DNA from: Halorubrum salinum
GTDB taxonomy: Archaea; Halobacteriota; Halobacteria; Halobacteriales; Haloferacaceae
DNA length: 64,000 bases
Direction: 5' to 3'
Assembly (NCBI RefSeq): GCF_024494575.1
Contig: NZ_JANHDO010000001.1
Span: 124,001-188,000, forward strand
The translations under genes and the position numbers were made by a program. Below are positions 9,030 through 17,707 of this stretch, in pieces; the stretch's first letter is position 1, and each line of letters starts with the position of its first letter. The notes under the pieces are model-generated. The model was not told the DNA's origin. It saw nothing but the letters and a program-made list of their open reading frames with translations, and did no database searches.

Positions 9030-9752
9030 TTAGAGCCGGACGGCTTCGCCGTCCTCGCTGTAGAGGTCGGGTGAGTTGAGTTCAACAGCCGTTGTTGCCG
9101 ACGACGGTGAGACAATCTCCAGCGAAGACGTCTGGCTTTCACCAAAGGCCTCCTCACCGGTCTGGTGAGCGTAGGTGAAGCTACCATCGTAAACTTGCGT
9201 CGTACCATCAAGGCCCTCTGCAGTGAGACTTCCGAATGGTTCGGCACCGGGGTTGACAACAATAGTGTAGTCGTTTTCATTGTTCAACACAGCGTCGTCA
9301 CCGGAGACCCAGCCACCGGAACTGTTCTGAACTGCGAACTTACTCGCATTGAGTTGACTCACATTATACGTACCATCCAGGGTATTCCCATCAGCAGCCA
9401 CGTCGGTGAAGACGAGATTTGCCTGTCCATTGGGACCCACTGCTTGGATTGTCGCCTCTGAAAGGTCAATTTGGCTAGACCCAGCAGCACCAGAGACTGA
9501 GAGCCGAATTGCTTCAAGTTCGCCTGTGGACTCGCTCCCAACAATTCCGACCTCACTTGTCACATCAATTCTTTCGGAGACGAGGTCTGTACTTTCTTGT
9601 CCGGTCGCTTCTGCCTGCGATTGTAGGAACCCGGCTGTGTTGATCAGAACACCTGCAGCGATCGCCGCCACAAGCACCATCGCGATGAACACGATGAGGG
9701 TTCCGATCCCCACTTGACCGCGGTCTTCGTTGTTAGTAATGGATTCGAACAT
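9030..9752 (-). CDS. flaB2: Archaellin (second of two tandem copies)
   Basis: 240 aa filament subunit. The N-terminus has a short class III signal peptide ending in DRG with Q next, the site recognised by the prepilin peptidase family, followed by the hydrophobic helix ([19 protein letters not shown]) that forms the filament core. The rest is a Ser/Thr/Asn-rich outer domain with several N-x-S/T sequons. It begins 2 nt after the stop of the preceding archaellin, so they are co-transcribed. Base composition and codon use are visibly A/T-richer than the flanks. A tandem flaB1-flaB2 pair is known in Halorubrum lacusprofundi; the symbol follows that and is tentative. Confidence 0.93.
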   Translation of the reverse strand: MFESITNNEDRGQVGIGTLIVFIAMVLVAAIAAGVLINTAGFLQSQAEATGQESTDLVSERIDVTSEVGIVGSESTGELEAIRLSVSGAAGSSQIDLSEATIQAVGPNGQANLVFTDVAADGNTLDGTYNVSQLNASKFAVQNSSGGWVSGDDAVLNNENDYTIVVNPGAEPFGSLTAEGLDGTTQVYDGSFTYAHQTGEEAFGESQTSSLEIVSPSSATTAVELNSPDLYSEDGEAVRL

Positions 9753-9754
9753 TA

Positions 9755-10372
9755 TTATAGCCTCACTGAAGTCTGATCCTGAGTCAGCGTCGTGGGGACG
9801 CGGAGCTCAGTGCTCGTTGTTGCACCAGAGGCGGTGGTGAACGTCACAGTTAAGCGATCACCCGACTCAAGCCCGCCCTCTGCGGTATCGTCGTTGTACG
9901 CGAAATCACCGGACGTAAGGTCCAATGTGATTTCTGCGCGGTCGCCAGATTCTGTTAGCACGACCTCGTCACCTGTCTCTCCAGTGAACATCTCGATGTT
10001 GCCCTCTGCGAGCGTCGAAGAAACCTGGCCACCGGTACCGATCAGTTCGACGCTCACTTCTGTAAGATCGATATTTCCGGCACCCGGCGACTGTGCGACG
10101 GTCATTTGGAGTTCGTCGATCGCACGTTCATCACCGTTGCCACTGATGTTGAGGTTAGTCACATTACCGGACTGACTCACGACCTGCAGCCGGTCGCTCA
10201 CCTGACTTGTACTCTCTTCGCCCGTTGCCTCAGCCTGCGTCTGAAGGAAGCCGGCCGTGTTGATCAGAACACCCGCGGCGATCGCCGCCACGAGCACCAT
10301 CGCGATGAACACGATGAGGGTTCCAATCCCCACTTGACCGCGCTCTTCCTCGTCCATGATTGCTTCGAACAT
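9755..10372 (-). CDS. flaB1: Archaellin (first of two tandem copies)
   Basis: 205 aa filament subunit with the same N-terminus as its neighbour (ERG before Q, then [14 protein letters not shown]), nearly identical for about the first 50 residues at both DNA and protein level. The C-terminal parts differ strongly. The outer domain is Thr/Ser/Glu-rich and about 35 residues shorter than in the second copy. It is the promoter-proximal gene of the pair, with a TATA box at 10437-10443 and a leader of roughly 40 nt. The preprotein would be processed at the membrane and polymerised into the archaellum. Confidence 0.93.
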   Translation of the reverse strand: MFEAIMDEEERGQVGIGTLIVFIAMVLVAAIAAGVLINTAGFLQTQAEATGEESTSQVSDRLQVVSQSGNVTNLNISGNGDERAIDELQMTVAQSPGAGNIDLTEVSVELIGTGGQVSSTLAEGNIEMFTGETGDEVVLTESGDRAEITLDLTSGDFAYNDDTAEGGLESGDRLTVTFTTASGATTSTELRVPTTLTQDQTSVRL

Positions 10373-10750
10373 TGGTTGTGTTGCGTCGGCCCCCGGCCTG
10401 CCCGGCGGGCGTTACCAGAGGAGAGTAGGAATTCCCTATTAAACACTCTGTGCCGATTATTCGACTTGATAAACAACTGCAGTCGTGCGATTTTGGTATT
10501 AATTTCATCCCGTTATATGTGTATCTTGGATGCACTCGAATCCCGGAGTTATTGGAAGTGATATCGGCGCGTCACGGGGTGTCGTCGCGGATCTCGGACA
10601 TCGAGGCGACACCCTGTTGGCGCGCGCATGAGCGTTCGTCTCGTCCGTGACGTGACACCGACCCGGTCGGTCGTCGCTCGCGCGACTAGCGGGTCGCGCG
10701 TCTCCGACGTCTCGAAGTAGTACGGCGACGGCGGTTCTCGCCCGTTCGTG
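10373..10750. other. Intergenic region with archaellin promoter and leader
   Basis: 378 bp without a convincing gene. The part next to the archaellin holds the promoter and leader. Bases about 10430-10570 are A/T-rich for this genome, while 10580-10750 is GC-rich and lies downstream of the convergent small membrane-protein gene. I see no tRNA-like fold or long repeat. Confidence 0.7.
10437..10443 (-). promoter_or_regulatory. Archaellin operon TATA box
   Basis: On the minus strand the run TTTAATA is a good haloarchaeal TATA box. A start about 27 nt downstream would give a leader of roughly 40 nt containing the small GC hairpin GCCC-GCC-GGGC (about 10401-10411). Most other genes here appear leaderless, so this leader is unusual. 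Confidence 0.55.
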
Positions 10751-11089
10751 CTACCGGTCCTGGATCCGCGTCAGCTCCGACTCCGGGATCACGAGCTCCT
10801 GCGTCCCGGGCTCGTAGACGACGAGGCTCCCGGCGACGAGCGCCATCGAGGCCGCGAACAGCCCCGTGGTGATCAAAAGCAGCGCCTGCGCGTTCGCGAA
10901 GCCCGTCCGAAAGGCCGCGATCGGCGTCCCCACGGCGGCGACGACGACGAGACCGAATCCGACGGCGAGGTACGCCATCGCCGTTCGACCGGACGACCGG
11001 TACGCCGCGACCGCGAAGGCCACGAGCGTCGCGCTCGCGCCGGCCAACACGGTAGTCGTAACGAGGTACAACCCCTCGATGAACTCCAT
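10751..11089 (-). CDS. Small membrane protein (DUF7521-like), divergent from a winged-helix regulator
   Basis: 112 aa from the ATG at 11089, chosen because a TATA box (TTTATA on the minus strand, 11113-11118) lies 27 nt upstream. Three hydrophobic segments (about 3-25, 34-54 and 63-86) and a short charged C-terminal tail (ELTRIQDR). The layout matches a haloarchaeal family of three-helix proteins usually encoded beside a winged-helix regulator, as here. The function is unknown; a membrane sensor or partner for the regulator is inference. Confidence 0.75.
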   Translation of the reverse strand: MEFIEGLYLVTTTVLAGASATLVAFAVAAYRSSGRTAMAYLAVGFGLVVVAAVGTPIAAFRTGFANAQALLLITTGLFAASMALVAGSLVVYEPGTQELVIPESELTRIQDR

Positions 11090-11138
11090 ACGCTCCGTCC
11101 GCAAACTCGACGTATAAACCTACGGTGGCGACTATCAC

Positions 11139-11151
11139 GGGCGATAACACC
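11139..11151. promoter_or_regulatory. 13-mer repeat, copy 1, in the divergent promoter region
   Basis: GGGCGATAACACC, matched with one mismatch at 11222-11234. It lies about 20 bp upstream of the TATA box of the leftward membrane-protein gene. Candidate operator for the adjacent winged-helix protein. Confidence 0.45.
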
Positions 11152-11221
11152 TGGGCGAGCGCTTCCGACAGTAATCGTCCGTGCACGCACACCGAGACGC
11201 TACCGGAGCGCGTTCCCGACC

Positions 11222-11234
11222 GGGCGATATCACC
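11222..11234. promoter_or_regulatory. 13-mer repeat, copy 2, upstream of the winged-helix gene
   Basis: GGGCGATATCACC, differing at one base from the copy at 11139. It ends 7 bp before the TTTTAA TATA box (11242-11247) of the rightward gene. A third related GCGATAA occurs at 11264-11270, just before the start codon. Confidence 0.45.
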
Positions 11235-11275
11235 GGTATCCTTTTAACGTCAAAAAATCAACTGCGATAACGTGA

Positions 11276-11614
11276 ATGGTGGGGGACGACCTGATCACGG
11301 TTCTCGGTAACAAGTACAACACGGACATCCTGACCGCGACAGGCGACGCGATGTCGGCGCAGGACCTCAGCGACGAGCTCGACGTGCCGATCGCGACGTG
11401 TTACCGACGGATCAACGAGCTCGAAGAGGCGGACCTCCTCGAACTCCACGACCGGCCGCTCTCGGACGAGCACCGTCGAGTGAAGGTGTACCGCCGGAAG
11501 GTCGACGGCGTCGAGGTCGACTTCCGCGACGGGCTCACGGTCGAGGTCGAAGAGCGCTCCGCGGTGAAGAACCGTCTCGACGACGTCTGGCGGGACCTCT
11601 CGTCGGGACAGTGA
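11276..11614 (+). CDS. Winged-helix transcriptional regulator (ArsR-like)
   Basis: 112 aa, a single winged helix-turn-helix domain: residues about 6-70 contain ALSDELDVPIATCYRRINEL-type recognition helices (here AQDLSDELDVPIATCYRRIN) and a wing (RRVKVYRRKV). The C-terminal helix may dimerise. It is divergent from the small membrane protein at 10751, with near-identical 13-mers in the shared intergenic region that could be its operators. TATA box at 11242-11247. The DNA-binding assignment is firm, the targets are unknown. Confidence 0.88.
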   Translation: MVGDDLITVLGNKYNTDILTATGDAMSAQDLSDELDVPIATCYRRINELEEADLLELHDRPLSDEHRRVKVYRRKVDGVEVDFRDGLTVEVEERSAVKNRLDDVWRDLSSGQ

Positions 11615-11684
11615 CGACTCGGACGACTCGGATGTCTCGGCGTCGGGGACGCGGCCGTCTCCCTCCCGCCGATGGGACTCCCGC

Positions 11685-12413
11685 CTAAAACGACGGCTCG
11701 TCGGACCGCCCCATCATCGAGAACCCGCCGGCCCGCTCGTGGACCGTGATCCCTCCCTCGCCGATCTCCATCGGGAAGATGTCGGTGTCGATGTCCTGTT
11801 TCCGCATCTTCGCGACCCAGACGTACCGGTTGACGCCGGAATCGGTCGGCGTCTGGATGAAGTAGATGTTCCCGTCGGTGAGGAAGTTCTCCAACCCAAC
11901 CTCCGTGTCGGGGAAGACGGCTCCCTGTTCGTTGATCAAAAGCGAGGTGAGGCCGTTCGCTTTGAGGATGTCGGAGAACTTCAGGAGGTACGTCCGCTTC
12001 TCCTGTTCGGCGTCGAAAAAGAGCTGGAACATCGACAGCGAATCGAGCACGAGCCGGTCGAACTCGCCGTCTTCGACCGTGTCGAGGAGGTGATCGACCG
12101 CCGTCGAGAAGTCAGTCTCGCGCAGCATCTCGCGTTTGTCCAATATCACGATGTCGCCGTCGTCGACGAGTTCACCGAACCCGTCGAGGCCGATCGACTC
12201 CGCGGCACCGCGGATGTCGGATTCGTCCTCCTCGAAGGAGACGTACACGCCGCGTTCTCCGTGCTCCGTGGCCCCGTGATGGAGGTACTGGATGCCGAAG
12301 ATGCTCTTTCCGGTACCGGGATTGCCGGAGACGAGAACCGTCGATCGCTCCGTTATACCGCCGGTGAGGATCGAGTCGAGTCCCTCGACCCCGGTGGAGA
12401 CGAGTTCAGACAT
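11685..12413 (-). CDS. KaiC/RAD55-like RecA-fold ATPase
   Basis: 242 aa from ATG at 12413. A TATA box (TTTTATAT on the minus strand, 12439-12446) lies 30 nt upstream and supports this start over longer frames. Residues 1-20 (VSTGVEGLDSILTGGI) are typical of KaiC-type ATPases. Walker A is GNPGTGKS at 30-37, with a Walker B-like RLVLDSLSMF further on. Such single-domain RAD55-like ATPases are numerous in haloarchaea and often sit next to signalling proteins; this one is divergent from a HalX response regulator. Its exact role is unknown. Confidence 0.88.
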   Translation of the reverse strand: MSELVSTGVEGLDSILTGGITERSTVLVSGNPGTGKSIFGIQYLHHGATEHGERGVYVSFEEDESDIRGAAESIGLDGFGELVDDGDIVILDKREMLRETDFSTAVDHLLDTVEDGEFDRLVLDSLSMFQLFFDAEQEKRTYLLKFSDILKANGLTSLLINEQGAVFPDTEVGLENFLTDGNIYFIQTPTDSGVNRYVWVAKMRKQDIDTDIFPMEIGEGGITVHERAGGFSMMGRSDEPSF

Positions 12414-12483
12414 TCGTCTCCGTGTTTGCGACGAGAGCATATAAAAGACGATCCGATCGACCGGCTGCGCAGACGGCGACAGC

Positions 12484-12490
12484 TTTATTT
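12484..12490 (+). promoter_or_regulatory. TATA box of the HalX regulator transcript
   Basis: TTTATTT centred 27 nt upstream of an ATG at 12514 but about 71 nt upstream of the regulator's GTG start. This implies either a leader of about 45 nt or a short upstream cistron. Confidence 0.5.
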
Positions 12491-12513
12491 CTCGACACGC
12501 CGCCCGTTCGTGT

Positions 12514-12561
12514 ATGTCCGGTGAAGCGTCTTCCGTCGACCTCGGTGGTGACCGGCGGTGA
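12514..12561 (+). CDS. Possible 15-residue upstream cistron ahead of the HalX regulator
   Basis: ATG-initiated frame of 15 codons (MSGEASSVDLGGDRR). Its TGA stop overlaps the GTG start of the regulator (GTGA). The spacing from the TATA box to this ATG is exactly that of leaderless haloarchaeal genes, so translation could begin here and couple to the regulator. It may instead be plain leader sequence; no homologue is known to me. Confidence 0.35.
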   Translation: MSGEASSVDLGGDRR

Positions 12562-13121
12562 GCGATCCCTCGGTTCTCGTCGTCGAGGACGAGCCCGACA
12601 TCGCCGCGCTGTACGCCGGCTTTCTCGAAGAGCGATACGACGTGGCCGTCGCCGAAACGGCCGCGGACGCGATCGACCGGATCGACGCCACGTTCGACGT
12701 CGTGCTGCTCGACCGCCGGCTTCCCGATGGGAGCGGTGACGACGTGCTCGAGCACATCCGCGACGCCGGCTACGACTGCCGGGTCGCGATGGTCACCGCG
12801 GTCGAGCCCGACTTCGACATCGTCGATATGGGGTTCGACCTGTACCTCACCAAGCCGGTCAGTCGCTCGAACCTGCTGGCGGCGATCGACACCCTCCTGA
12901 CGCGGAGCGAGTACGACGACCTCATTCAGGAGGCCGCCGCGCTCGCCAGCAAGCGCGCAGTCCTCAACTCGCAGAAGCCCGCCGCGCAGCGAGAGGGGAA
13001 CGAGGCGTACACCGAACTGGTCGAACGGCTCGACGCCCTCGATACCGACATCGACGACCTCAGCGAGTCGCTCTCGTCCGACGATTACCGGGCGATGTTC
13101 CGCGACATCGGCGAAGCCTGA
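12558..13121 (+). CDS. HalX-domain response regulator
   Basis: 187 aa from a GTG start; no in-frame ATG gives a complete receiver domain. The receiver domain (about 4-115) has the acidic pair E10/D11, phospho-acceptor D52 (VVLLDRRLPDG) and the Lys in YLTKPV. The C-terminal part (about 120-187) is the helical HalX domain (YDDLIQEAAALASKRAVLN). HalX regulators are haloarchaeal response regulators of mostly unknown output. No histidine kinase lies nearby. It is divergent from the KaiC-like ATPase. Confidence 0.9.
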   Translation: MSDPSVLVVEDEPDIAALYAGFLEERYDVAVAETAADAIDRIDATFDVVLLDRRLPDGSGDDVLEHIRDAGYDCRVAMVTAVEPDFDIVDMGFDLYLTKPVSRSNLLAAIDTLLTRSEYDDLIQEAAALASKRAVLNSQKPAAQREGNEAYTELVERLDALDTDIDDLSESLSSDDYRAMFRDIGEA

Positions 13122-13264
13122 CTGACTGACCGAGCGATCGCCGCACTACGTGCGTCCCCTGTTCTCGCCGCCAGCCGCAACCGCCTCGATCCGCCGCGGT
13201 CGTCGACGGCTGCGTCCGAGCCGCCGAAAGCGCCATTCAAGTGACTGCGCCACTACCACGTTAC

Positions 13265-14770
13265 ATGGGTATCGGTACCACGAGACGCGATCTCTCCCTC
13301 GCGGTCGCGGCCGGCGCGGCCGCGGTCGCCGGCTCGTACCTCGCCGCCGGCTGGTCGCGCTCGTTCGTCGTCGCTCCGCTCGACCAAGCGATCGTCAACC
13401 GAACGCCCGGACCCGTCGTGACGGTCGCCATCGAGACGCTCGGCGATTCAGGGCACCTGTTACACGTCGCGCTGGCGCTCGCCGTCGCGACCGGCCTGTT
13501 CGGTGCGCTGTCGCTGATCGGGCAGCGGATCGCGGTGCGAACCGACCGACCATGGACCGGCGTCGCGGCGGCCGGCGGCGGGTCGTGGCTGCTCGCCGTC
13601 GGAATGACGGGGGCGCCCGTTCCGGCACTCGGGGCTGCGTTTCCCGTGGCGGTGATAACCGCGCTCGGAAACGGCGTGTCGGCGAGTGACGGTACACAGC
13701 CCGTCGACGCGGCGCGCCGACGGGTGCTCCGCACGGTCTCGGGGTCGCTCGCGTTCGTCGTCGCGGCGGTCATCGGACGCGAGGCGTTCGAGGCCGGCCC
13801 CGGGCCGGGAGACGCCTCTGACCCGCTCCCCGACGCCCCGCGATCAGAGGGCGTCGAGACCCGTATCCGAGACGTCGAATCGGCCTCGCTCACGCTCGAA
13901 AGCGACGACCTCCTCGGGATGGTGAGTCCGATAGGCGAGTTCTACAACGTCGACATCGCGCAACTCGATCCGGAGGTCACCGCGGCCGAGTGGTCGCTGA
14001 CGTTCACCGGTGAGACCGGCTCCGAGCGGACGGTCACGTTCGACGACTTGATCGACCGCCCCGTCGAACACCGAGCGATATCCCTTCGATGCGTCGGCGA
14101 ACGGCTGAACGGGCGAAAGCTCGACACCGCCGTCTGGACCGGCACCCCGATCCGGCCGCTCCTCGAGTCGGTCGACCCCGGGGGCGACTGCGACTGTGCG
14201 ATGGTGCGCGGCGAGGACGGCTACTACGTCCAGTTCCCGGTCGACGTGCTCGCCGAGGGGTTCCTCGCGTGGGGGATGAACGGGAAGGCACTCCCGACCG
14301 GGCACGGCCACCCGGTCCGCGTCCTGATTCCGGGTCACTGGGGCGAGACGAACGTGAAGTGGCTCTCGGAGATCGACCTGCTGAACGTCGAGGAAGACGG
14401 ATACTGGGAGGAGCGCGGCTGGGAGGGGACGGGCGAGGTGAAGACGGTCGCCAAGCTCTGGGACGAGGGGATCACGGAGCGACCCGACGGGCGGATCGAA
14501 CTCGCCGGTCACGCCTACGCCGGGACGCGCGGGATCGAGCGGGTCGAAGTCTCGACGGACGGCGGCGGGTCGTGGACCGACGCGACCCTCTCCGATCCCC
14601 TCCCCGACGGAGACGTCTGGCGACAGTGGCGGCACGTCTTCGACCCGGACGGCACGCACGAGGTGGTCGTCCGCGCGGTCGACGGCGAGGGGACTCGGCA
14701 GACTCTAGAGTCGTCGGACCCGTCGCCGTCCGGGGCGTCGGGTTGGGTCCGTCGGACCGTCGGCGAGTGA
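13265..14770 (+). CDS. Membrane-anchored molybdopterin oxidoreductase (sulfite oxidase family)
   Basis: 501 aa. The N-terminal 175 residues contain about five hydrophobic segments. Residues about 215-400 form the oxidoreductase molybdopterin domain, with the likely molybdenum-ligating Cys at about residue 276 (ISLRCVGERLNG) and the downstream LPTGHGHPVRVLIPGHWGET stretch typical of the family. The C-terminus (about 405-490) matches the Mo-co dimerisation domain. Substrate cannot be told from sequence; sulfite or another oxyanion is plausible. The ATG at 13265 fits MGIGTTRRDLSLAVA, which has an arginine-containing start but no clear twin-Arg signal. It runs alone and is convergent with the DHH nuclease gene. 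Confidence 0.87.
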   Translation: MGIGTTRRDLSLAVAAGAAAVAGSYLAAGWSRSFVVAPLDQAIVNRTPGPVVTVAIETLGDSGHLLHVALALAVATGLFGALSLIGQRIAVRTDRPWTGVAAAGGGSWLLAVGMTGAPVPALGAAFPVAVITALGNGVSASDGTQPVDAARRRVLRTVSGSLAFVVAAVIGREAFEAGPGPGDASDPLPDAPRSEGVETRIRDVESASLTLESDDLLGMVSPIGEFYNVDIAQLDPEVTAAEWSLTFTGETGSERTVTFDDLIDRPVEHRAISLRCVGERLNGRKLDTAVWTGTPIRPLLESVDPGGDCDCAMVRGEDGYYVQFPVDVLAEGFLAWGMNGKALPTGHGHPVRVLIPGHWGETNVKWLSEIDLLNVEEDGYWEERGWEGTGEVKTVAKLWDEGITERPDGRIELAGHAYAGTRGIERVEVSTDGGGSWTDATLSDPLPDGDVWRQWRHVFDPDGTHEVVVRAVDGEGTRQTLESSDPSPSGASGWVRRTVGE

Positions 14771-14795
14771 CGCTCACGCCGCCGGACGAAGTCGC

Positions 14796-16214
14796 TCAGA
14801 GCTGTTCTCCCACCAGCCTGTCGGCCTCCGCGAGGAAGGCGTCCCGCTCGTCGATCGGGATCGTCGCGCCCGCGGCGACGTCGTGGCCGCCGCCGTCGCC
14901 GCCGACGGCGCGGCTGGCCTCTCGCATCACGGCAGAGAGGTCGAGTCCCCGCCGTACGAGCGCGTGCGACCCGCGCGAGGAGACCTTCAGTTCATCGGCG
15001 CTCTCCTCCGCGAACGCGATCACGGGCTTCGAGCGGTCGACCGCCGGCGACCCGATCGCCATCCCGGCGATGATGCCGACGATCGTCTCTCGGATCCGCG
15101 AGCCGGCGTCGAACCACTGGAGGTTCTCCTCGTGGGTGACGCCCTCCGTTTTCACCCACTGGAGCCCCTCCGAGAGGTTCCGGCGGTGGGTTCGGAGCAG
15201 CCGCCGCGCCTCCGCGAGCGCGTCGACCCGGTCGCCGAGACACACCGCGAGCCCGACGTCCGCTCGATCGTACCGCGCGGTGGCGTTGAGAAGCGTGGAG
15301 AACTCGCTCACGTCTCGCAGTTCGGTTCCGGCCTCCTCGTCGACGAGGGTGTAGGAGGTGCCGACGAGCGACTCGATCCGGTCGGCGGGAACGCCGGAGG
15401 CGACCGCGCGGCGCATCAGTCCGGAGGCGAGCGTCTGTCGCTCCGCGGCGTCCAGGTCGACCCAGCGCCGCCACTCGCCGTCGCGTTTCGCGTCGATATC
15501 GAGGTCGGCGAGGAAGGATATCGCGCCGGCCTCGTCGTTCGAGACACCGGGTATCGTCACGTCGGAGGCGTACTCCAAGAGCTTCGGGAGCGGGCGGGTC
15601 TGTCGCCCGTACAGGTCGAGATCCGTCCGCGTCTCGATCACTCCGGCGTCGACCCCGTCGCGGACGATGGCCGCGTTGGCACCGACGAGCTCGCCGTCGG
15701 AGTCCTGCATGTCGCCGACCGCGCCGACGACGGCCAGCGCGGCGAGGTCGCGATTGTCGCCGTCGGACCCTTCGAGCGCCCGCGCGAGGACGTAGCTCGC
15801 GCCGGCTCCGGACAGCTCGCTCGCGCCGTTGATCCCTTCGAGGAGCGGGTTCAGGTGGAGCTCCGTGTCGGCGTCGGCCGGCTGGTGATGGTCGGCGATT
15901 ACGGGCGTGAACTCGCCCGCGGCCTCGTGCTCGGCGATGGCGTCGAGCTGTCCGGAGCCGAAGTCGGTGAAAAGCACCGTCTCGTAGCCCGTTGCAGCGA
16001 TGCCCTCGATGGCCGCGTCGTCGAGCTGTTTCTCGAAGACGACCTCGTGGTCGATGCCGGCGCGCGCGAGTGCGGTCGACGCGACCGCGGCGCTCGTGAG
16101 CCCGTCGGCGTCGATGTGCGACGCGAGGAGGACCCGATCCGCCGCGCGCAGCCGCTCGGCGCACGCGGTCGCGCGATCGGCCAGATCCGGAACGGGAGAG
16201 TCGGCGACTGCCAT
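14796..16214 (-). CDS. DHH-family phosphoesterase / RecJ-like nuclease
   Basis: 472 aa. The N-terminal DHH domain has motif I SHIDADG, a second-motif Asp (LFTDFGSG) and the DHH motif IADHHQPAD. The C-terminal DHHA1 domain ends in GGDGGGHDVAAGA, the Gly-His signature. Archaeal RecJ-like proteins act as single-strand nucleases, some associated with the replisome (GAN). The start at 16214 is supported by a TATA box (GTTTAT on the minus strand, near 16243). Which archaeal RecJ subgroup it belongs to is not decidable here. Confidence 0.88.
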   Translation of the reverse strand: MAVADSPVPDLADRATACAERLRAADRVLLASHIDADGLTSAAVASTALARAGIDHEVVFEKQLDDAAIEGIAATGYETVLFTDFGSGQLDAIAEHEAAGEFTPVIADHHQPADADTELHLNPLLEGINGASELSGAGASYVLARALEGSDGDNRDLAALAVVGAVGDMQDSDGELVGANAAIVRDGVDAGVIETRTDLDLYGRQTRPLPKLLEYASDVTIPGVSNDEAGAISFLADLDIDAKRDGEWRRWVDLDAAERQTLASGLMRRAVASGVPADRIESLVGTSYTLVDEEAGTELRDVSEFSTLLNATARYDRADVGLAVCLGDRVDALAEARRLLRTHRRNLSEGLQWVKTEGVTHEENLQWFDAGSRIRETIVGIIAGMAIGSPAVDRSKPVIAFAEESADELKVSSRGSHALVRRGLDLSAVMREASRAVGGDGGGHDVAAGATIPIDERDAFLAEADRLVGEQL

Positions 16215-16336
16215 TACCGTCCGATGGCGCTCGATGGGGGATAAACTCACGCCTCGGGCTGTCGGGTCCGATAGCCGGTCGTCTCGTCGCAGACGCGCCA
16301 AATCGAACCGGCCGCGGCTCGGGCTCCACCGGCAGA

Positions 16337-16363
16337 GGCAACAGTTGCCGTAACTGGCAGTTA
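16337..16363. promoter_or_regulatory. Two adjacent 13-bp palindromes at the metY promoter
   Basis: GGCAACAGTTGCC (16337-16349) and TAACTGGCAGTTA (16351-16363) are both perfect apart from the central base and are one base apart. The second overlaps a TATA-like TTATAGA (16361-16367) placed about 30 nt before the metY ATG. This is a strong candidate repressor site for metY-metX. Confidence 0.65.
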
Positions 16364-16393
16364 TAGATGTGTCTAGATATATGCACTACACAC

Positions 16394-17707
16394 ATGACAC
16401 GTGGGTTCAACACCCGGAGTCTCCACGCCGGTGCCGAGGTCGATCCGGCGACCGGGTCGCGCGCGACCCCGATCCACCAGACGACCTCGTTCGTCTTCGA
16501 CGACGCTGACGCGGCGGCGGACCTGTACGCCCTCCGAGCGGAGGGCAACGTCTACTCGCGGATCGCGAACCCGACCGTGCGCGTCCTCGAAGACCGTCTC
16601 GCTGACCTGTCCGGCGGCACCGATGCCGTCGCCACCGGTTCCGGGATGGCGGCGTTCGACGCGATCACGACCGTGCTCGCGAGCGCGGGCGACAACGTCG
16701 TCGCCAGCTCGGAGATGTACGGCGGCACCGCGTCGTACCTGTCGACCATCGCGAATCGCCGGGGGATCGAGACCCGGCTCGTCGACACCCTCGACGTCGA
16801 CGCCTACGAGGAGATGATAGACGACGACACCGCGTTCGTTCACGTGGAGACGGTGGCGAACCCCTCGCTCGTCGTTCCCGATTTCGAGGCGATAGCCGCC
16901 ATCGCCCACGAGCACGCGGTGCCGCTCGTGGTCGACAACACGTTCGCCACCCCGTACCTCTGTCGGCCGTTCGAACACGGCGCGGACGTCGTCTGGGAGT
17001 CGACGACGAAGTGGATCACGGGCAACGGCACGACCGTCGGCGGCGTCGTCGTCGACGGCGGCCAGTTCCCGTGGGACCACCCGGACGCCGACTACGACGA
17101 ACTCGACGGGCAGTCGCCGTCGTTCCCGATCGATTTCGTCGAGCGGTTCGGCGATTCCGCCTTCGCAAACGTCGTCCGCCAGCGCGGCGTGCGGACCACC
17201 GGCGGCCAGCAGTCTCCCTTCGACGCGTGGCAGACGCTTCAGGGGCTCAACACGCTCCCGCTCCGGATGGAGCGCCACTGCGAGAACGCCCGCGCTGTCG
17301 CGGAGTTCCTCCGCGACGACGACCGGGTGGAGTGGGTGACGTACCCCGGATTCGACGACCACGACAGCCGCGAGAACGCCGAACGGTATCTCGACGGCGA
17401 CGGGGGGATGGTCACGTTCGGCGTCGACGGCGGCTACGAGGCCGCGAAGACGCTGTGTGAGTCCGTGGACCTGACCAGTTTCCTCGCGAACATCGGCGAC
17501 GCGAAGACGCTCGTCATCCACCCCGCCTCGACGACGCACGCGCAGTTGGACGAGACCCAACAGCGACTGGCCGGCGTCTTCCCCAACATGCTTCGCCTCT
17601 CCGTCGGTATCGAGGACGCAAACGACGTGATAGCCGACCTCGACCGCGGGCTGGCCGCGGGTGAGCGCGCGGCGGACGAGGCGGGAGCCGACGGGTCGGA
17701 GGTGTGA
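16394..17707 (+). CDS. metY: O-acetylhomoserine sulfhydrylase (MetY)
   Basis: 437 aa, PLP-dependent Cys/Met metabolism family. It would make homocysteine from O-acetylhomoserine and sulfide. Seen: N-terminal [17 protein letters not shown], the substrate loop [12 protein letters not shown], a tyrosine-bearing VYSRIANPT, and the PLP lysine in STTKWITG. The length fits MetY rather than the shorter cystathionine gamma-synthases. The next gene, metX, makes its substrate and overlaps it by 4 nt. The ATG at 16394 is chosen since MTRGFNT matches family N-termini and the TATA spacing fits. Confidence 0.93.
   Translation: MTRGFNTRSLHAGAEVDPATGSRATPIHQTTSFVFDDADAAADLYALRAEGNVYSRIANPTVRVLEDRLADLSGGTDAVATGSGMAAFDAITTVLASAGDNVVASSEMYGGTASYLSTIANRRGIETRLVDTLDVDAYEEMIDDDTAFVHVETVANPSLVVPDFEAIAAIAHEHAVPLVVDNTFATPYLCRPFEHGADVVWESTTKWITGNGTTVGGVVVDGGQFPWDHPDADYDELDGQSPSFPIDFVERFGDSAFANVVRQRGVRTTGGQQSPFDAWQTLQGLNTLPLRMERHCENARAVAEFLRDDDRVEWVTYPGFDDHDSRENAERYLDGDGGMVTFGVDGGYEAAKTLCESVDLTSFLANIGDAKTLVIHPASTTHAQLDETQQRLAGVFPNMLRLSVGIEDANDVIADLDRGLAAGERAADEAGADGSEV

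Noticed and set aside
10373-10750. Search for a tRNA or other structured RNA in the largest gap
   Set aside because: No cloverleaf, T-loop GTTCRA consensus in context, or CCA-like end was found; only the promoter and leader are supported.
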